Assembly (NCBI GenBank): GCA_902826335.1
Contig: CADEEL010000008.1
Location: forward strand, 18,798-82,797
Origin: an uncultured Alphaproteobacteria bacterium
GTDB taxonomy: Bacteria; Pseudomonadota; Alphaproteobacteria; Caulobacterales; Aquidulcibacteraceae
Length of the DNA stretch: 64,000 nt
Direction of reading: 5' to 3'
Shown: one piece after another, positions 36,814 to 46,319 of the stretch
How positions within the stretch are numbered: the first letter of the stretch is position 1
Layout of the letters: each line of letters begins with the position of its first letter
The notes under the pieces: model-generated
Database searches by the model: none
Seen by the model: the letters and a program-made list of their open reading frames with translations, nothing else
Told to the model about the DNA's origin: nothing
Program-made: the position numbers and the translations under genes

Positions 36814-36830
36814 TTCCCTTTAAAAGGGAA
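36814..36830. promoter_or_regulatory. AT-rich inverted repeat between the small gene and topA
   Basis: TTCCCTT (36814-36820) and AAGGGAA (36824-36830) flank TAA, giving 7-bp perfect arms within an AT-rich stretch (about 36795-36830). It lies 20-37 bp upstream of the minus-strand small gene and about 95 bp upstream of topA. It could be an operator or a small hairpin; it lacks a GC-rich terminator stem. A TTGACA at 36857-36862 points toward topA but has no good -10 partner. Confidence 0.4.
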
Positions 36831-36923
36831 GCGGCGCCTCGACTGGGCACGCGTGATTGACAAGCACCGCCCCCCTGCCCAGGTTCCGCCGCCCTCGCCC
36901 TCCTCATCGGAAGCGCCCCCTGC

Positions 36924-39521
36924 ATGGCCGTTGTCGTCGTTGAATCGCCCGCCAAGGCGAAAACCATCAACAAGTACCTCGGCCCGGGCTTCACGGTGCT
37001 CGCCAGCTATGGCCACGTAAGGGACCTGCCCTCCAAGGATGGCTCCGTGCGTCCGGACGAGGATTTCGCGCTCGAATGGGAAATCGATCCAGCCAGCGCC
37101 AAGCGCATCCGCGACATCGCCGAAGCGCTCAAAAACGATGATAAGCTGGTGCTCGCCACCGACCCCGACCGCGAAGGCGAGGCGATCTCCTGGCATGTCC
37201 TCGAGGCCCTGGAGAAAAGGAAGGCGCTCAAAGGCAAGGAAGTCGAGCGCGTCACCTTCAACGCCATCACCAAGGACGCGGTGCGGGCGGCGATGGCCGC
37301 CCCACGCGCCATCGACATGGAATTGGTGGACGCCTATCTCGCGCGGCGCGCGCTCGACTATCTCGTCGGTTTCACCCTCTCACCCATTTTGTGGCGCAAG
37401 CTGCCGGGCGCGCGCTCCGCTGGCCGCGTGCAATCGGTGGCGCTGCGCCTCGTCACCGAACGAGAAATGGAGATCGAGCGGTTTCGCCCGCAGGAATATT
37501 GGTCGATCGAGGCCCAGCTTGAGACCACGCGCAGCGAGGCTGTGCTCGCGCGCGTCTCGTCGTTCGAGGGCAAGAAGCTCAAGCGGCTGGACATCGCCAC
37601 GCGCGATGTCGCCATGCGGGCGCTTGATGCGGTCAAGTCCGGCGCCTTCAAAGTGTCCGCCGTCGAAGCAAAGCCGCTGAAGCGAAATCCCCCGCCGCCT
37701 TTCACGACCTCGACGCTGCAGCAGGAAGCCGCGCGCAAGCTGGGATTCTCCGCCACGCGCACGATGCAGGCGGCGCAGCGGCTCTATGAAGGCGTTGACG
37801 CCAACGGCGAGACGACCGGCCTCATCACCTATATGCGGACCGACGGCGTCTCCATGGACGAGAGCGCCTATAGGGATCTGCGCCGCGTCATCGGCTCTGA
37901 CTTCGGCGATAAATACGTGCCCGAGCACCCGCGCCGTTACGCCAACAAGGCCAAGAACGCGCAAGAGGCGCACGAAGCGATCCGGCCGACCGATGCCTCG
38001 CGCCGTCCTGATCGGCTGCACCTGCAAGGCGACCTCGCCCGCCTATACGACCTCATCTGGAAACGCGCGATCGCCTCTCAAATGGAAGCCGCGAGCCTTG
38101 AGCGCACCAGTGTGGACTTCACCGAGCCCGCGGGCCGCGTGGAATTACGCGCCACCGGCCAAGTCATTCTGTTCGATGGGTTTTTGAGACTCTATCAAGA
38201 GGGCCGTGACGACGAGGAAGACGAGGAAAATCGCCGTTTGCCCGCGATGCGCGAAGGCGAAGCGATGAAAGTGCGCGACGCCAAGGCCGATCAGCACTTC
38301 ACCGAACCGCCGCCGCGCTTCTCGGAGGCGAGCCTCGTCAAGCGCCTGGAAGAACTTGGCATCGGGCGCCCTTCCACCTACGCAGCCATTTTGGAGAAGC
38401 TGCGCGAGCGCAATTATGTGCGAATGGACAAGAACCGCTTCATCCCCGACGATCGCGGGCGCATCGTCACGGCGTTTCTCGAAAATTTCTTCCGCCGTTA
38501 CGTCGAGTATGATTTCACCGCCGATCTCGAGGAGAAACTCGACAAGGTCTCCGCCGGCGAATTGCAGTGGAAGGAATTCTTGCGCGATTTCTGGAAGGAT
38601 TTTTCGGTCGCTATCAGCGAAATCGGCGAATTGCGCATCGGCGACGTGCTCGAAGCGCTGAATGAATCGCTTGGCCCCCATATCTTTCCCGCGCGCGAGG
38701 ATGGCTCAGCGCCGCGCTCGTGCCCGACCTGCAAGGAAGGCACGCTTTCGCTGCGTCTCGGCAAGTTCGGCGCGTTCGTGGGCTGCTCGAACTATCCAGA
38801 CTGCAAATATACGCGCCAACTTGCGCCGGCCGAGAATGGCGACGCCGCACTGCCCGCCGAAGGCAAAGTGCTGGGCGCGGACCCCGACAGCGGCGTTGAT
38901 GTGACACTGAAGAACGGCCGGTTCGGCCTCTATGTCGAAATGGCCAACGGTGAGAAACCCAAGCGCGCCGGACTGCCAAAGGGCTGGGACCCAGAGACGC
39001 TCGATCTTGTGCGCGCGCTCTCCTTGCTGCGGCTGCCGCGCGAAGTCGGCCCCCATCCGGCGGACGCGGAAATGATCCTCGCTAATATCGGCCGTTACGG
39101 GCCCTACATTCAAAAGGGCAAGACCTATGTGAATCTGCCGAGCGTCGAGGACGTATTTGAAATCCAGATGAACCGCGCGGTCGTGCTGCTGGAAGAGAAA
39201 GCCAAGGGCGGCGGGCGGTTTGGGCGCGGGCGCACGCCGGCCGAGCCGATCAAGGAACTGGGCGAAAGCCCGGTGACCGGCAAACAGGTCAAAGTGATGC
39301 CGGGACGCTATGGGCCGTACGTGACCGATGGCGACGTCAACGCGACAATCCCGAAGGATGTGAAGCCGGAAGAGCTGACGTTCGACGCCGCGCTGCCCCT
39401 CCTCGCCGCGCGCGCGGCCGCTGGCGGCGGGAAGAAAAAGCGCGCGCCCGCGAAGAAGGCCGCAGCCCCGAAAGCCGCGAAGAAGGCGCCGGCGAAAAAG
39501 AAGGTAAGGGCGGAGGCGTGA
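36924..39521 (+). CDS. topA: DNA topoisomerase I (type IA)
   Basis: An 865-aa enzyme that relaxes negative supercoils. The TOPRIM domain starts VVVESPAKAKTINKYLG and has ATDPDREGEAISWH. The catalytic Tyr is in GLITYMRTDGVSMDESAY (about residue 306). A four-Cys zinc finger (CPTCKEGTL, GCSNYPDCKYTR) lies near residue 595-625, followed by further degenerate C-terminal repeats and a Lys/Ala-rich tail of about 30 residues that should bind DNA. It follows dprA, a common order. Confidence 0.98.
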   Translation: MAVVVVESPAKAKTINKYLGPGFTVLASYGHVRDLPSKDGSVRPDEDFALEWEIDPASAKRIRDIAEALKNDDKLVLATDPDREGEAISWHVLEALEKRKALKGKEVERVTFNAITKDAVRAAMAAPRAIDMELVDAYLARRALDYLVGFTLSPILWRKLPGARSAGRVQSVALRLVTEREMEIERFRPQEYWSIEAQLETTRSEAVLARVSSFEGKKLKRLDIATRDVAMRALDAVKSGAFKVSAVEAKPLKRNPPPPFTTSTLQQEAARKLGFSATRTMQAAQRLYEGVDANGETTGLITYMRTDGVSMDESAYRDLRRVIGSDFGDKYVPEHPRRYANKAKNAQEAHEAIRPTDASRRPDRLHLQGDLARLYDLIWKRAIASQMEAASLERTSVDFTEPAGRVELRATGQVILFDGFLRLYQEGRDDEEDEENRRLPAMREGEAMKVRDAKADQHFTEPPPRFSEASLVKRLEELGIGRPSTYAAILEKLRERNYVRMDKNRFIPDDRGRIVTAFLENFFRRYVEYDFTADLEEKLDKVSAGELQWKEFLRDFWKDFSVAISEIGELRIGDVLEALNESLGPHIFPAREDGSAPRSCPTCKEGTLSLRLGKFGAFVGCSNYPDCKYTRQLAPAENGDAALPAEGKVLGADPDSGVDVTLKNGRFGLYVEMANGEKPKRAGLPKGWDPETLDLVRALSLLRLPREVGPHPADAEMILANIGRYGPYIQKGKTYVNLPSVEDVFEIQMNRAVVLLEEKAKGGGRFGRGRTPAEPIKELGESPVTGKQVKVMPGRYGPYVTDGDVNATIPKDVKPEELTFDAALPLLAARAAAGGGKKKRAPAKKAAAPKAAKKAPAKKKVRAEA

Positions 39522-39575
39522 TCGAGCTGAGGCATCCATATATCGCGCAGAACAACAGAGCGGCCGTTCGGTCCC

Positions 39576-41825
39576 ATGGCTCGCAAGCCTAACCGATCGC
39601 CAGCGCCGCTGACGCGCGAACGCGTGCTCGCCGCGCTTGAAAAGCTCGGCGGCGTCGGCGCAAAGCGTGATCTGGCGCGCGAACTCAATGTCAGCGCGGA
39701 CGATAAGCCTGAACTGCGCCGCATCCTGCGCGAACTGGAATCCGAAGGTGCGCTCGGCCGCGCTGGGCGGCGGACGTTCCAAAGCGCAAGCGCGCTGCCC
39801 GCCACCGGCGTCATGGACATCATCGACCGCGACGGCGATGGCGAGCTCCTTGGTCGCATGCGCGGCGAAGCCGGTCTTTATGGGCCGACCATTCGCTTGG
39901 CCCCCGGCGAAGGCCGCGCGCGCCAGGGCGAAGCGGCGATCGGGCTGGGTGACCGCGTGCTCGCCCGCATCGAGAAGGACGCGGACGGGCCAATCGCGCG
40001 CGTCATCAAGAGACTCGGCCAGAGCGCGCATCGCATTCTCGGCGTGTTTCACGCCGATAAGCGCGGCGGCGGACGCATCGAACCCGCCGATCGCAAGGCG
40101 CGCCAATCACTTCTCGTTCTTTCGGAACATCAAGGCGGCGCGCGCGACGGCGATCTCGTGCTCGCGGAATTGGCGCATGGCGCGCGTGCGCACGGGCCGA
40201 AACGCGGGTTGATCAAGGAAGTGGTCGGACGCGAGGACGATCCGCGCGCCGCGTCCATCCTGGCGATCCACACGCACGGCATTCCGATCGGCTTTTCGGA
40301 TGAAGAAGACCGCGAGGCGCGCTTCGCCAAACCGGCGGAACTCAAGGGTCGCACTGATTTGCGCACGCTGCCGCTGATCACCATCGACCCAGAAGATGCA
40401 CGCGATCATGACGATGCGGTCTATGCGCAGACGGACGACGATCCCAAAAATGCGGGCGGCTGGCGCGTTTGGGTGGCGATCGCGGATGTCTCGCACTATG
40501 TGACCGGCGCCTCCGCGCTCGACCGCGGCGCGCTGAAGCGCGGCAATTCCACCTATTTTCCCGATCGCGTGGCGCCGATGCTGCCGGAGCGGCTCTCCGC
40601 CGATCTGTGTTCGCTTATGGAAGGCGTTGATCGCGCCTGCCTCGCCGTTGAAATCGTGTTCGACAAAGAGGGGCGCAAAAAATCACACCGCTTCGCACGC
40701 GGCCTCATGCGCAGTGCGGCGAAGCTTTCTTACGGCCAGGCGCAGGCCGCAATCGATGGCGAGCCTGACGAAAAAACAAGGTCGCTGCTTGGTCCCGTGC
40801 TGAAGCCGCTGTGGGCCGCTTACGCCTGCGCGATGAAGGGCCGCGCGGCGCGCGAGCCGCTCGAAATAGATGCGCCCGAACACAAGATTTTCTTTTCCGA
40901 GGATGGGCGCGTGGCCGGCGTTCGGCGGCGCGACCGCTTCGATGCGCACAAGCTCATCGAGGAATTCATGATCCAGGCCAATGTCTGCGCGGCCGAGACA
41001 TTGGAGCAGAAATCGACGCCGCTTCTTTATCGCATCCACGATCAACCGAGCGACGAGAAAATCGCCGCGCTCATGGATTTCCTGCCGACGATTGGCCTGT
41101 CTTGGTCAAAGGGGCAGACTGTGCAGGCCGCCCGCTTCAACCGCATCCTAAACGCGGCGGCCAAGACCGAGCATGCGGAAATCGCCAATGAAGTAATCCT
41201 GCGCACGCAAGCCCAAGCCGTCTATGCGCCGGACAATATCGGCCACTTCGGATTGAACCTGGCGCGCTACGCCCATTTCACCTCGCCCATTCGCCGCTAC
41301 GCTGATCTTGTCGTGCACCGCGCGCTCATCCGCGCGCTGAAACTCGGCGATGATGGGCAAAGCGATGGCGAACGCACACGGCTCACGGACATCGCCGAGC
41401 ACATCACCATGTGCGAGCGCCGCTCCATGGCCGCCGAGCGCGACGCGACAAGCCGCTACATCGCTTCATTCCTGGCGGATCGCGTCGGCGCGACCTTCGC
41501 GGGCAAGGTGAGCGGAGTCACGCGCTTCGGTCTCTTCATCCGCCTTGAGGAAACGCAGGCCGATGGCTTGGCGCCGATCTCCACCCTTGGCGCGGAGCGT
41601 TGGCGCCATGAGGAGGCCGCGCACGCACTGGTCGGCGAGGACACGGGGCGGCGCTACCCACTGGGCATGAGCGTCGAAGTCCGTCTGGAAGAAGCCACGC
41701 CGATTTCAGGCGGCCTCCTCTTCAAAGTCATTAGCGAACCGCTCACGCCCGCTCCCGGCTGGCGGCGCACGCGGCAAAGCGGCCAACGCGCGGGCGATGA
41801 TCGCCGCAGGCGCCGCCGCTCATGA
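39576..41825 (+). CDS. rnr: Ribonuclease R
   Basis: A 749-aa 3'-5' exoribonuclease. An N-terminal helix-turn-helix-like domain (residues 1-60) and cold-shock domains precede the RNB catalytic domain with ITIDPEDARDHDDAVYA, which carries the metal-binding Asp residues, and YAHFTSPIRRYADLVVHRAL. An S1 domain (FAGKVSGVTRFGLFIRLEE) and a basic tail end the protein. It degrades structured RNA. It overlaps the Nudix gene by 4 bp. Confidence 0.96.
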   Translation: MARKPNRSPAPLTRERVLAALEKLGGVGAKRDLARELNVSADDKPELRRILRELESEGALGRAGRRTFQSASALPATGVMDIIDRDGDGELLGRMRGEAGLYGPTIRLAPGEGRARQGEAAIGLGDRVLARIEKDADGPIARVIKRLGQSAHRILGVFHADKRGGGRIEPADRKARQSLLVLSEHQGGARDGDLVLAELAHGARAHGPKRGLIKEVVGREDDPRAASILAIHTHGIPIGFSDEEDREARFAKPAELKGRTDLRTLPLITIDPEDARDHDDAVYAQTDDDPKNAGGWRVWVAIADVSHYVTGASALDRGALKRGNSTYFPDRVAPMLPERLSADLCSLMEGVDRACLAVEIVFDKEGRKKSHRFARGLMRSAAKLSYGQAQAAIDGEPDEKTRSLLGPVLKPLWAAYACAMKGRAAREPLEIDAPEHKIFFSEDGRVAGVRRRDRFDAHKLIEEFMIQANVCAAETLEQKSTPLLYRIHDQPSDEKIAALMDFLPTIGLSWSKGQTVQAARFNRILNAAAKTEHAEIANEVILRTQAQAVYAPDNIGHFGLNLARYAHFTSPIRRYADLVVHRALIRALKLGDDGQSDGERTRLTDIAEHITMCERRSMAAERDATSRYIASFLADRVGATFAGKVSGVTRFGLFIRLEETQADGLAPISTLGAERWRHEEAAHALVGEDTGRRYPLGMSVEVRLEEATPISGGLLFKVISEPLTPAPGWRRTRQSGQRAGDDRRRRRRS

Positions 41826-42490
41826 CCGGCCCCGACGATGCGCCGTTCGACCCGAGCGACCCGACTCGCCCCGCCCGCGCGCCAAAACCGCGCGACGCGG
41901 CGACGCTCATTTTAATCAAGGATGCGGCGCGGGCGCCGAAAGTGCTGATGGGCCAGCGCGCCAAGGGCCACGTATTCATGCCCGACAAATGGGTGTTTCC
42001 CGGCGGGCGCGTTGATCCCGGCGACGCGCGCGCGGGCGCCGCCAGCGAGCTTTCCCCCGCCGACGAGGCGTTGATCAGCCTGGGAACAAGGCGAGCGCCC
42101 CGCGCCTTCGCCCTGGCCGCCGTGCGAGAGACCTGGGAGGAGACGGGGCTCAAGGTAGGCGGGGTCGCCGGCCCCTCACTCGCGGACCTCGCCTTCATCT
42201 GCCGCGCGATCACCCCGCCCTACCGCCCGCGCCGGTTCGACGCGCACTTTTTTCTGGCCGAAGCAGAGGCGGTGCTCGCGAACGATCGCCCGGTCGCGGG
42301 GCCTGAATTGCTGCACACGGAGTGGTTTCCCATGGCGGCGGCGCTGGCGCTCGATTTGCCGAACGTCACCCGTTTCGTGCTGGGCGAGGTGGCCGCCCGG
42401 CTCGCGGGCGAGCGGCCGGCCCCGCCTTTCCTGCGCTGGACACGCACCGGCCACCGCATGGACCGGCTCGTCCTATCCTGCCCGACTTGA
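41822..42490 (+). CDS. Nudix hydrolase with an insert in the Nudix box
   Basis: A 222-aa protein of the Nudix superfamily. The box is split: GGRVDPGD is followed by about 35 extra residues before AAVRETWEETGLKVGG, whereas the classic spacing is short. Such inserts are known in the NUDT7/8/19-like CoA and acyl-CoA diphosphatase group, so a CoA-type substrate is possible. The catalytic REx2EE is intact. It is coupled to rnr by a 4-bp overlap. Confidence 0.87.
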   Translation: MTGPDDAPFDPSDPTRPARAPKPRDAATLILIKDAARAPKVLMGQRAKGHVFMPDKWVFPGGRVDPGDARAGAASELSPADEALISLGTRRAPRAFALAAVRETWEETGLKVGGVAGPSLADLAFICRAITPPYRPRRFDAHFFLAEAEAVLANDRPVAGPELLHTEWFPMAAALALDLPNVTRFVLGEVAARLAGERPAPPFLRWTRTGHRMDRLVLSCPT

Positions 42491-42560
42491 CAATACGGGC
42501 GCCCTTCCCCCATGTGCGCGCCTTCCGAATTTCCGCTAATCTCCCCTCGGGACTACCGCC

Positions 42561-42728
42561 ATGGCCAAGCCAACCGTCATTAAAATCCGCCTCAATTCCT
42601 CGGCGGACACGGGTTTTTTCTACGTGACCAAGAAGAACCCACGCACCAAGACCGAGAAGCTGAAATTCAAGAAGTACGATCCGATCGCGCGCAAGCACGT
42701 CGAATTCGTCGAAGGTAAGATCAAGTAG
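42561..42728 (+). CDS. rpmG: 50S ribosomal protein L33
   Basis: A 55-aa protein, [20 protein letters not shown] followed by [14 protein letters not shown] and [19 protein letters not shown]. This matches the cysteine-free L33 type of proteobacteria, which does not bind zinc. The stop overlaps the convergent Mur ligase gene by 8 bp. It is the last gene of the plus-strand dprA-topA-rnr-Nudix-rpmG run. Confidence 0.97.
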   Translation: MAKPTVIKIRLNSSADTGFFYVTKKNPRTKTEKLKFKKYDPIARKHVEFVEGKIK

Positions 42729-44130
42729 AAGCGCCGAGGCGCGCCAACAGATCGCGCGCGAATTCGCTCAGCGTATCATCGCGCGCGCCCATAACGATGA
42801 TCCGATCGCCCGGCCGCGCCAATTCGAGGAGCGCGGCGCCCGCCTCCGCGCGCGCGGGGATGTGGCGCGCCTCGCGCCCGCGCGCCGAAACGCCGGCGAC
42901 GACGTGCTCGCTCGACACGCTCTTATCCGTCGTGCCGCCGAAATAGGCCGGATCGGGAAGGATTAGCACATCGTCCGGCGCGAGCGCGCGTGCGAACACG
43001 TCGATGAAGGCGTCCTTCATCAGGCGCAGCGGCCCATAACCATGTGGTTGGAAGAAAATGAGCAGCCGCCCCGGCGCGGCATGGAGCGCGGCCAAACTCG
43101 CCTCGATCTTATCGGGATTGTGAGCGAAATCGTCGATCACACCGACGCCCGCCGCCGCGCCGACATACTCAAGCCGTCTGCGGACGCCGCGAAATGTCTG
43201 CAACGCGGCCGCGGCGCCAGCCAGCGTGACGCCCAGCGCGCGCGCGGCGGCGAGCGCGGCCAGCGCGTTCGACACATTGTGCGCGCCGATCATGCTCAGG
43301 CGAACTGATGCGCGCGCTTGGTTGGATCGCTCAACCACATCAAACCCAACGCCCGCCGCGTCTTGGCTAGTCTCCTCGGCGTAAAGGTCAGCCTCGCTGT
43401 TCTCCAGGCTGTAGGTGATCACTTTGTCCCGCGCCGTTTGCGCCGCGATCCGCGCGGTCTCAGCATTATCCAGATTAAGAACGGCGCGGTCCGCGCGCGC
43501 CACATAGGCTGCAAATAGCGTGCGCAATTCCTCCATGCTCTTGTGATCGAGCGAGATATTCGTGACCAGCGCGATGGTGGGATCGTAACCTGCGATCGAC
43601 CCATCGCTTTCATCGACTTCGCTGACGAAGAGATCGGGATCGCCCACGCGCGCGCTGGCGAACAGCGCATCGGGCGTGGCGAAATTCGTCATCACCGCGC
43701 CGTTCATGATCGTGGGGTCGCGCCCCGCCTCGTCCAGTATCCATCCGATCATGCCGGTCGTGGTCGATTTGCCGCTGGTGCCCGCCACGCCGATGCGCAC
43801 GCACGCGGCGTTGAACAGTTCGGCCAGCAAGGCGGGCCGGCGCACAATCTGCCCGCCAAGTACGCGCGCCTGGGCCATGTCGGGCACGCTGTCTTCAACC
43901 GCCGCCGAAGCGACGAGGATTTGATCCGCCCGCGTCAGACCTGATCCGTCCTGCGCGAAGAGATCGACGCCCTGCGCACGGAGATAATCGAACTTGGCGC
44001 TCGTGCGCCCCTGATCGAGGGCGCGATCGGAGCCCTTCACCTCGTGCCCGCGCCCCGCCACGATCAAGGCCAGGGGCAGCATGCCGCTGCCGCCGATTCC
44101 GCAGAAAAAATAGCTTTTGGGAGGACTCAT
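42721..44130 (-). CDS. Mur ligase family protein (MurC/Mpl-like)
   Basis: A 469-aa ATP-dependent ligase. The N-terminal UDP-binding motif is [15 protein letters not shown], the P-loop is [15 protein letters not shown], and the central and C-terminal domains have NISLDHKSM and [13 protein letters not shown]. It is closest in pattern to the MurC and Mpl branch, which attach L-Ala or recycled tripeptide to UDP-MurNAc. Because an LD-carboxypeptidase gene is divergently adjacent and no other division or cell-wall genes are near, I favour a recycling (Mpl-type) role over MurC. The start at 44130 follows a GGGAGGA site on its strand. Confidence 0.85.
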   Translation of the reverse strand: MSPPKSYFFCGIGGSGMLPLALIVAGRGHEVKGSDRALDQGRTSAKFDYLRAQGVDLFAQDGSGLTRADQILVASAAVEDSVPDMAQARVLGGQIVRRPALLAELFNAACVRIGVAGTSGKSTTTGMIGWILDEAGRDPTIMNGAVMTNFATPDALFASARVGDPDLFVSEVDESDGSIAGYDPTIALVTNISLDHKSMEELRTLFAAYVARADRAVLNLDNAETARIAAQTARDKVITYSLENSEADLYAEETSQDAAGVGFDVVERSNQARASVRLSMIGAHNVSNALAALAAARALGVTLAGAAAALQTFRGVRRRLEYVGAAAGVGVIDDFAHNPDKIEASLAALHAAPGRLLIFFQPHGYGPLRLMKDAFIDVFARALAPDDVLILPDPAYFGGTTDKSVSSEHVVAGVSARGREARHIPARAEAGAALLELARPGDRIIVMGARDDTLSEFARDLLARLGAST

Positions 44131-44186
44131 CGAGCCCGCTATGAAGCCCACGGCACAAGGGCTGGCAACCGGCGGGATGGCGTGAA

Positions 44187-45014
44187 ATGAGCGCGGACAA
44201 GGTTCGAATTGGCGTCGCGGCGCCCGGATCGCGCATGGAATTCGACATCGCCGAGGCGACAGCCGCGCTGGCCGCCGCCATCTACGGGGACCGTGTCGAG
44301 ATCGTCTTCCGCCCGCAATGTTACGAAAGCTGGGGCCACTTCGCGGGGACCGACGAAAGCCGCGCGGCGGCATTTGTGGAGATCGCCAATGACCCAGCGT
44401 TCGATGCGCTCTGGATCGGGCGCGGCGGCTATGGCGCGTGCCGCGTAGCGCCGCTGGTTTTGCCGCGTCTCACGCCCGCCGCGCAGGCAAAGACTTATCT
44501 GGGCTACAGCGACGCCGGCGCGCTGCTCGGCGCGCTGCAGCGCGCCGGGTTCCAGCATATCGCGCACGGGCCGATGCCCACTGATATCCGCCGCACGGGC
44601 GGCGCGGCGGCGGTCAAGCGCGCGCTTGGTTGGCTCGTCGACCGCACGCCCGAAGCCGTTGAGCCACATGCGCGCGCCGCGCCAAGCGTTGCGTTCAACG
44701 TAACGATCCTCAGCAATCTCATCGGCACGCCGCATCAACCCGATGTCGCCGGCCGCGTGCTGATGCTCGAGGAGGTGTCCGAATACGCGTATCGGATCGA
44801 TCGCTCGTTGTGCCACATCACCAGCAACGCCGAGGTCCGGCGCGCGGCGGGCCTCCGCCTTGGCCGTTGCAGCGACATTCCGAAAAACGATGTGGATTTC
44901 GGCCAGACGGAAGAGGAGATCGCGCGCCATTGGTGCGCGATCTCAGGCATTCCCTATCTCGGCCGCGCCGATATCGGTCACGACATCGACAACAAGATCG
45001 TGCCGTTTTCTTAA
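44187..45014 (+). CDS. ldcA: LD-carboxypeptidase (peptidase S66)
   Basis: A 275-aa cytoplasmic serine peptidase that trims the terminal D-Ala from recycled murein tetrapeptides. IGVAAPGSRMEF opens the fold, WIGRGGYGACRVAP and YLGYSDAGALLGAL contain the substrate loop and nucleophilic Ser, and LEEVSEYAYRIDR and LGRADIGHDIDN supply the Glu and His of the triad. The family usually has GGYGSNR; here the loop reads GGYGACR. It is divergent from the Mur ligase gene with a 56-bp gap. Confidence 0.88.
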   Translation: MSADKVRIGVAAPGSRMEFDIAEATAALAAAIYGDRVEIVFRPQCYESWGHFAGTDESRAAAFVEIANDPAFDALWIGRGGYGACRVAPLVLPRLTPAAQAKTYLGYSDAGALLGALQRAGFQHIAHGPMPTDIRRTGGAAAVKRALGWLVDRTPEAVEPHARAAPSVAFNVTILSNLIGTPHQPDVAGRVLMLEEVSEYAYRIDRSLCHITSNAEVRRAAGLRLGRCSDIPKNDVDFGQTEEEIARHWCAISGIPYLGRADIGHDIDNKIVPFS

Positions 45015-46228
45015 GGCGACGCCGCGCCTGGACGCGGAATCGACTCCAAGCGCCGCCACACCTGCGTTTGGCAAAACGGTCCAGCGCAGCCGCGCAGACG
45101 CAGCACATCCCCATCAAGCGTGATCTGGCCCCGATAGGCGCGCCCATCTTCTGGGCTGACGAGCACGCCATCGCGAAACGCGCCGTCCCGCCAGGCCGCG
45201 TCGCGCAGCATGAGGCCGCCCACGGCGCCTGCACGCATGGAGCGCGGATCCCACGCCCAGACAAGGCGCCCACACAGGTGCGCCGCGTTCTCGGCGCAGG
45301 GCGCCAGGCGCACAACCGCGCCGAGGCCGGGCGTGGCCCAGTCTCCAGCCACCGCGCTCGGCGCCACGGCATGCGCCTGCTGCGGCGCGCCGAGGAGGGC
45401 GAAGGCCGCGACGCCGGCGGCCACGGCGCCGGTCTGCGCGCGGCTCGCGCCATGCGCGGCGCCCTTCCGCACCGCGGCGGCGAAGCGCTGCGCGTATTCG
45501 GGATGCTCAGTGCCCATCGCCCGATCCCAGAACGTGAAATAGAGGCCGTAATTCCAGCCCGATTGCGCATGGTGCAGATCGTGGTGGGTTGTGGTGGTGA
45601 GCCAGTCGAACAGCGGGCGCCCATCGCGCGTGGCCGGCATCAGCTCATAGCCCGCGTGGCCAAGCGTGTTGCGCACGATCTGATGCAGCATGAAGAGGCC
45701 CACGGCCGGCCATTGCGTCGGCACGAGGATCATCCACACCGGCACGAAGGACGCCATGATCGCCGCCTCGCCGAGATCGAAGCTGTACGCGGTGAAGGGC
45801 GAGGGATTGTGGCTCCTATGGTGGCGGCGATGAAAGCGCCGGAACAGGCGCGGATCGTGCATCAGTCGATGCGCCCAATAGAAATAGGCGTCATGCGCGA
45901 GGATCATCAGCGCCAAGCTCGCCCAGAACCAGACTGGGCCCCAGCCACGCGCGATGTCCGGCCCCGGCAGCCAGCCCGCCCGCTCCAGCATGAATGTGCC
46001 GAGCCCGATTGTGGAGAAAATCGCGATGGAGCGGATCGAGACCAGAAACTCGATCACCAATTGACGCGCGGGCGGGCTCTCCGGGCGAATTTTGCGCCCA
46101 CGCAGGGGGATGGCTAGCGCCACCCACAGCACTAGCCAAACGCCGATGGCGAAGATGACATAGCGGCCGAGATCGGTTGACATATTTTCGAGCCATTGGC
46201 GGCCCGTATCGAGTATGAGGTCATACAT
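45011..46228 (-). CDS. Sterol desaturase-family membrane protein fused to a DUF2147 domain
   Basis: A 405-aa protein starting MYDLILDTGRQWL. Residues about 1-245 are a fatty acid hydroxylase/sterol desaturase domain with several helices and the di-iron His clusters HRLMH (120-124), HRRHHRSHN (133-141) and HHDLHH (215-220). Residues about 258-287 form a basic then hydrophobic stretch ending QQAHA, like an internal signal peptide. Residues about 290-405 match DUF2147 (VAGDWATPG, CGRLVWAWDP, YRGQITLDGDVLRLRGC). The DUF2147 part should then be periplasmic. The substrate is unknown. An AraC-type regulator gene lies 92 bp upstream on the same strand. Confidence 0.85.
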   Translation of the reverse strand: MYDLILDTGRQWLENMSTDLGRYVIFAIGVWLVLWVALAIPLRGRKIRPESPPARQLVIEFLVSIRSIAIFSTIGLGTFMLERAGWLPGPDIARGWGPVWFWASLALMILAHDAYFYWAHRLMHDPRLFRRFHRRHHRSHNPSPFTAYSFDLGEAAIMASFVPVWMILVPTQWPAVGLFMLHQIVRNTLGHAGYELMPATRDGRPLFDWLTTTTHHDLHHAQSGWNYGLYFTFWDRAMGTEHPEYAQRFAAAVRKGAAHGASRAQTGAVAAGVAAFALLGAPQQAHAVAPSAVAGDWATPGLGAVVRLAPCAENAAHLCGRLVWAWDPRSMRAGAVGGLMLRDAAWRDGAFRDGVLVSPEDGRAYRGQITLDGDVLRLRGCAGPFCQTQVWRRLESIPRPGAASP

Positions 46229-46319
46229 GAAAGCGACTCCGTGGTTCGGATCGCCTTGCAGGCCAGATACGGGCGGGCTTCGTCTCGCCGTGCGCGAATA
46301 ACCCTGATCGATTTCAGAT

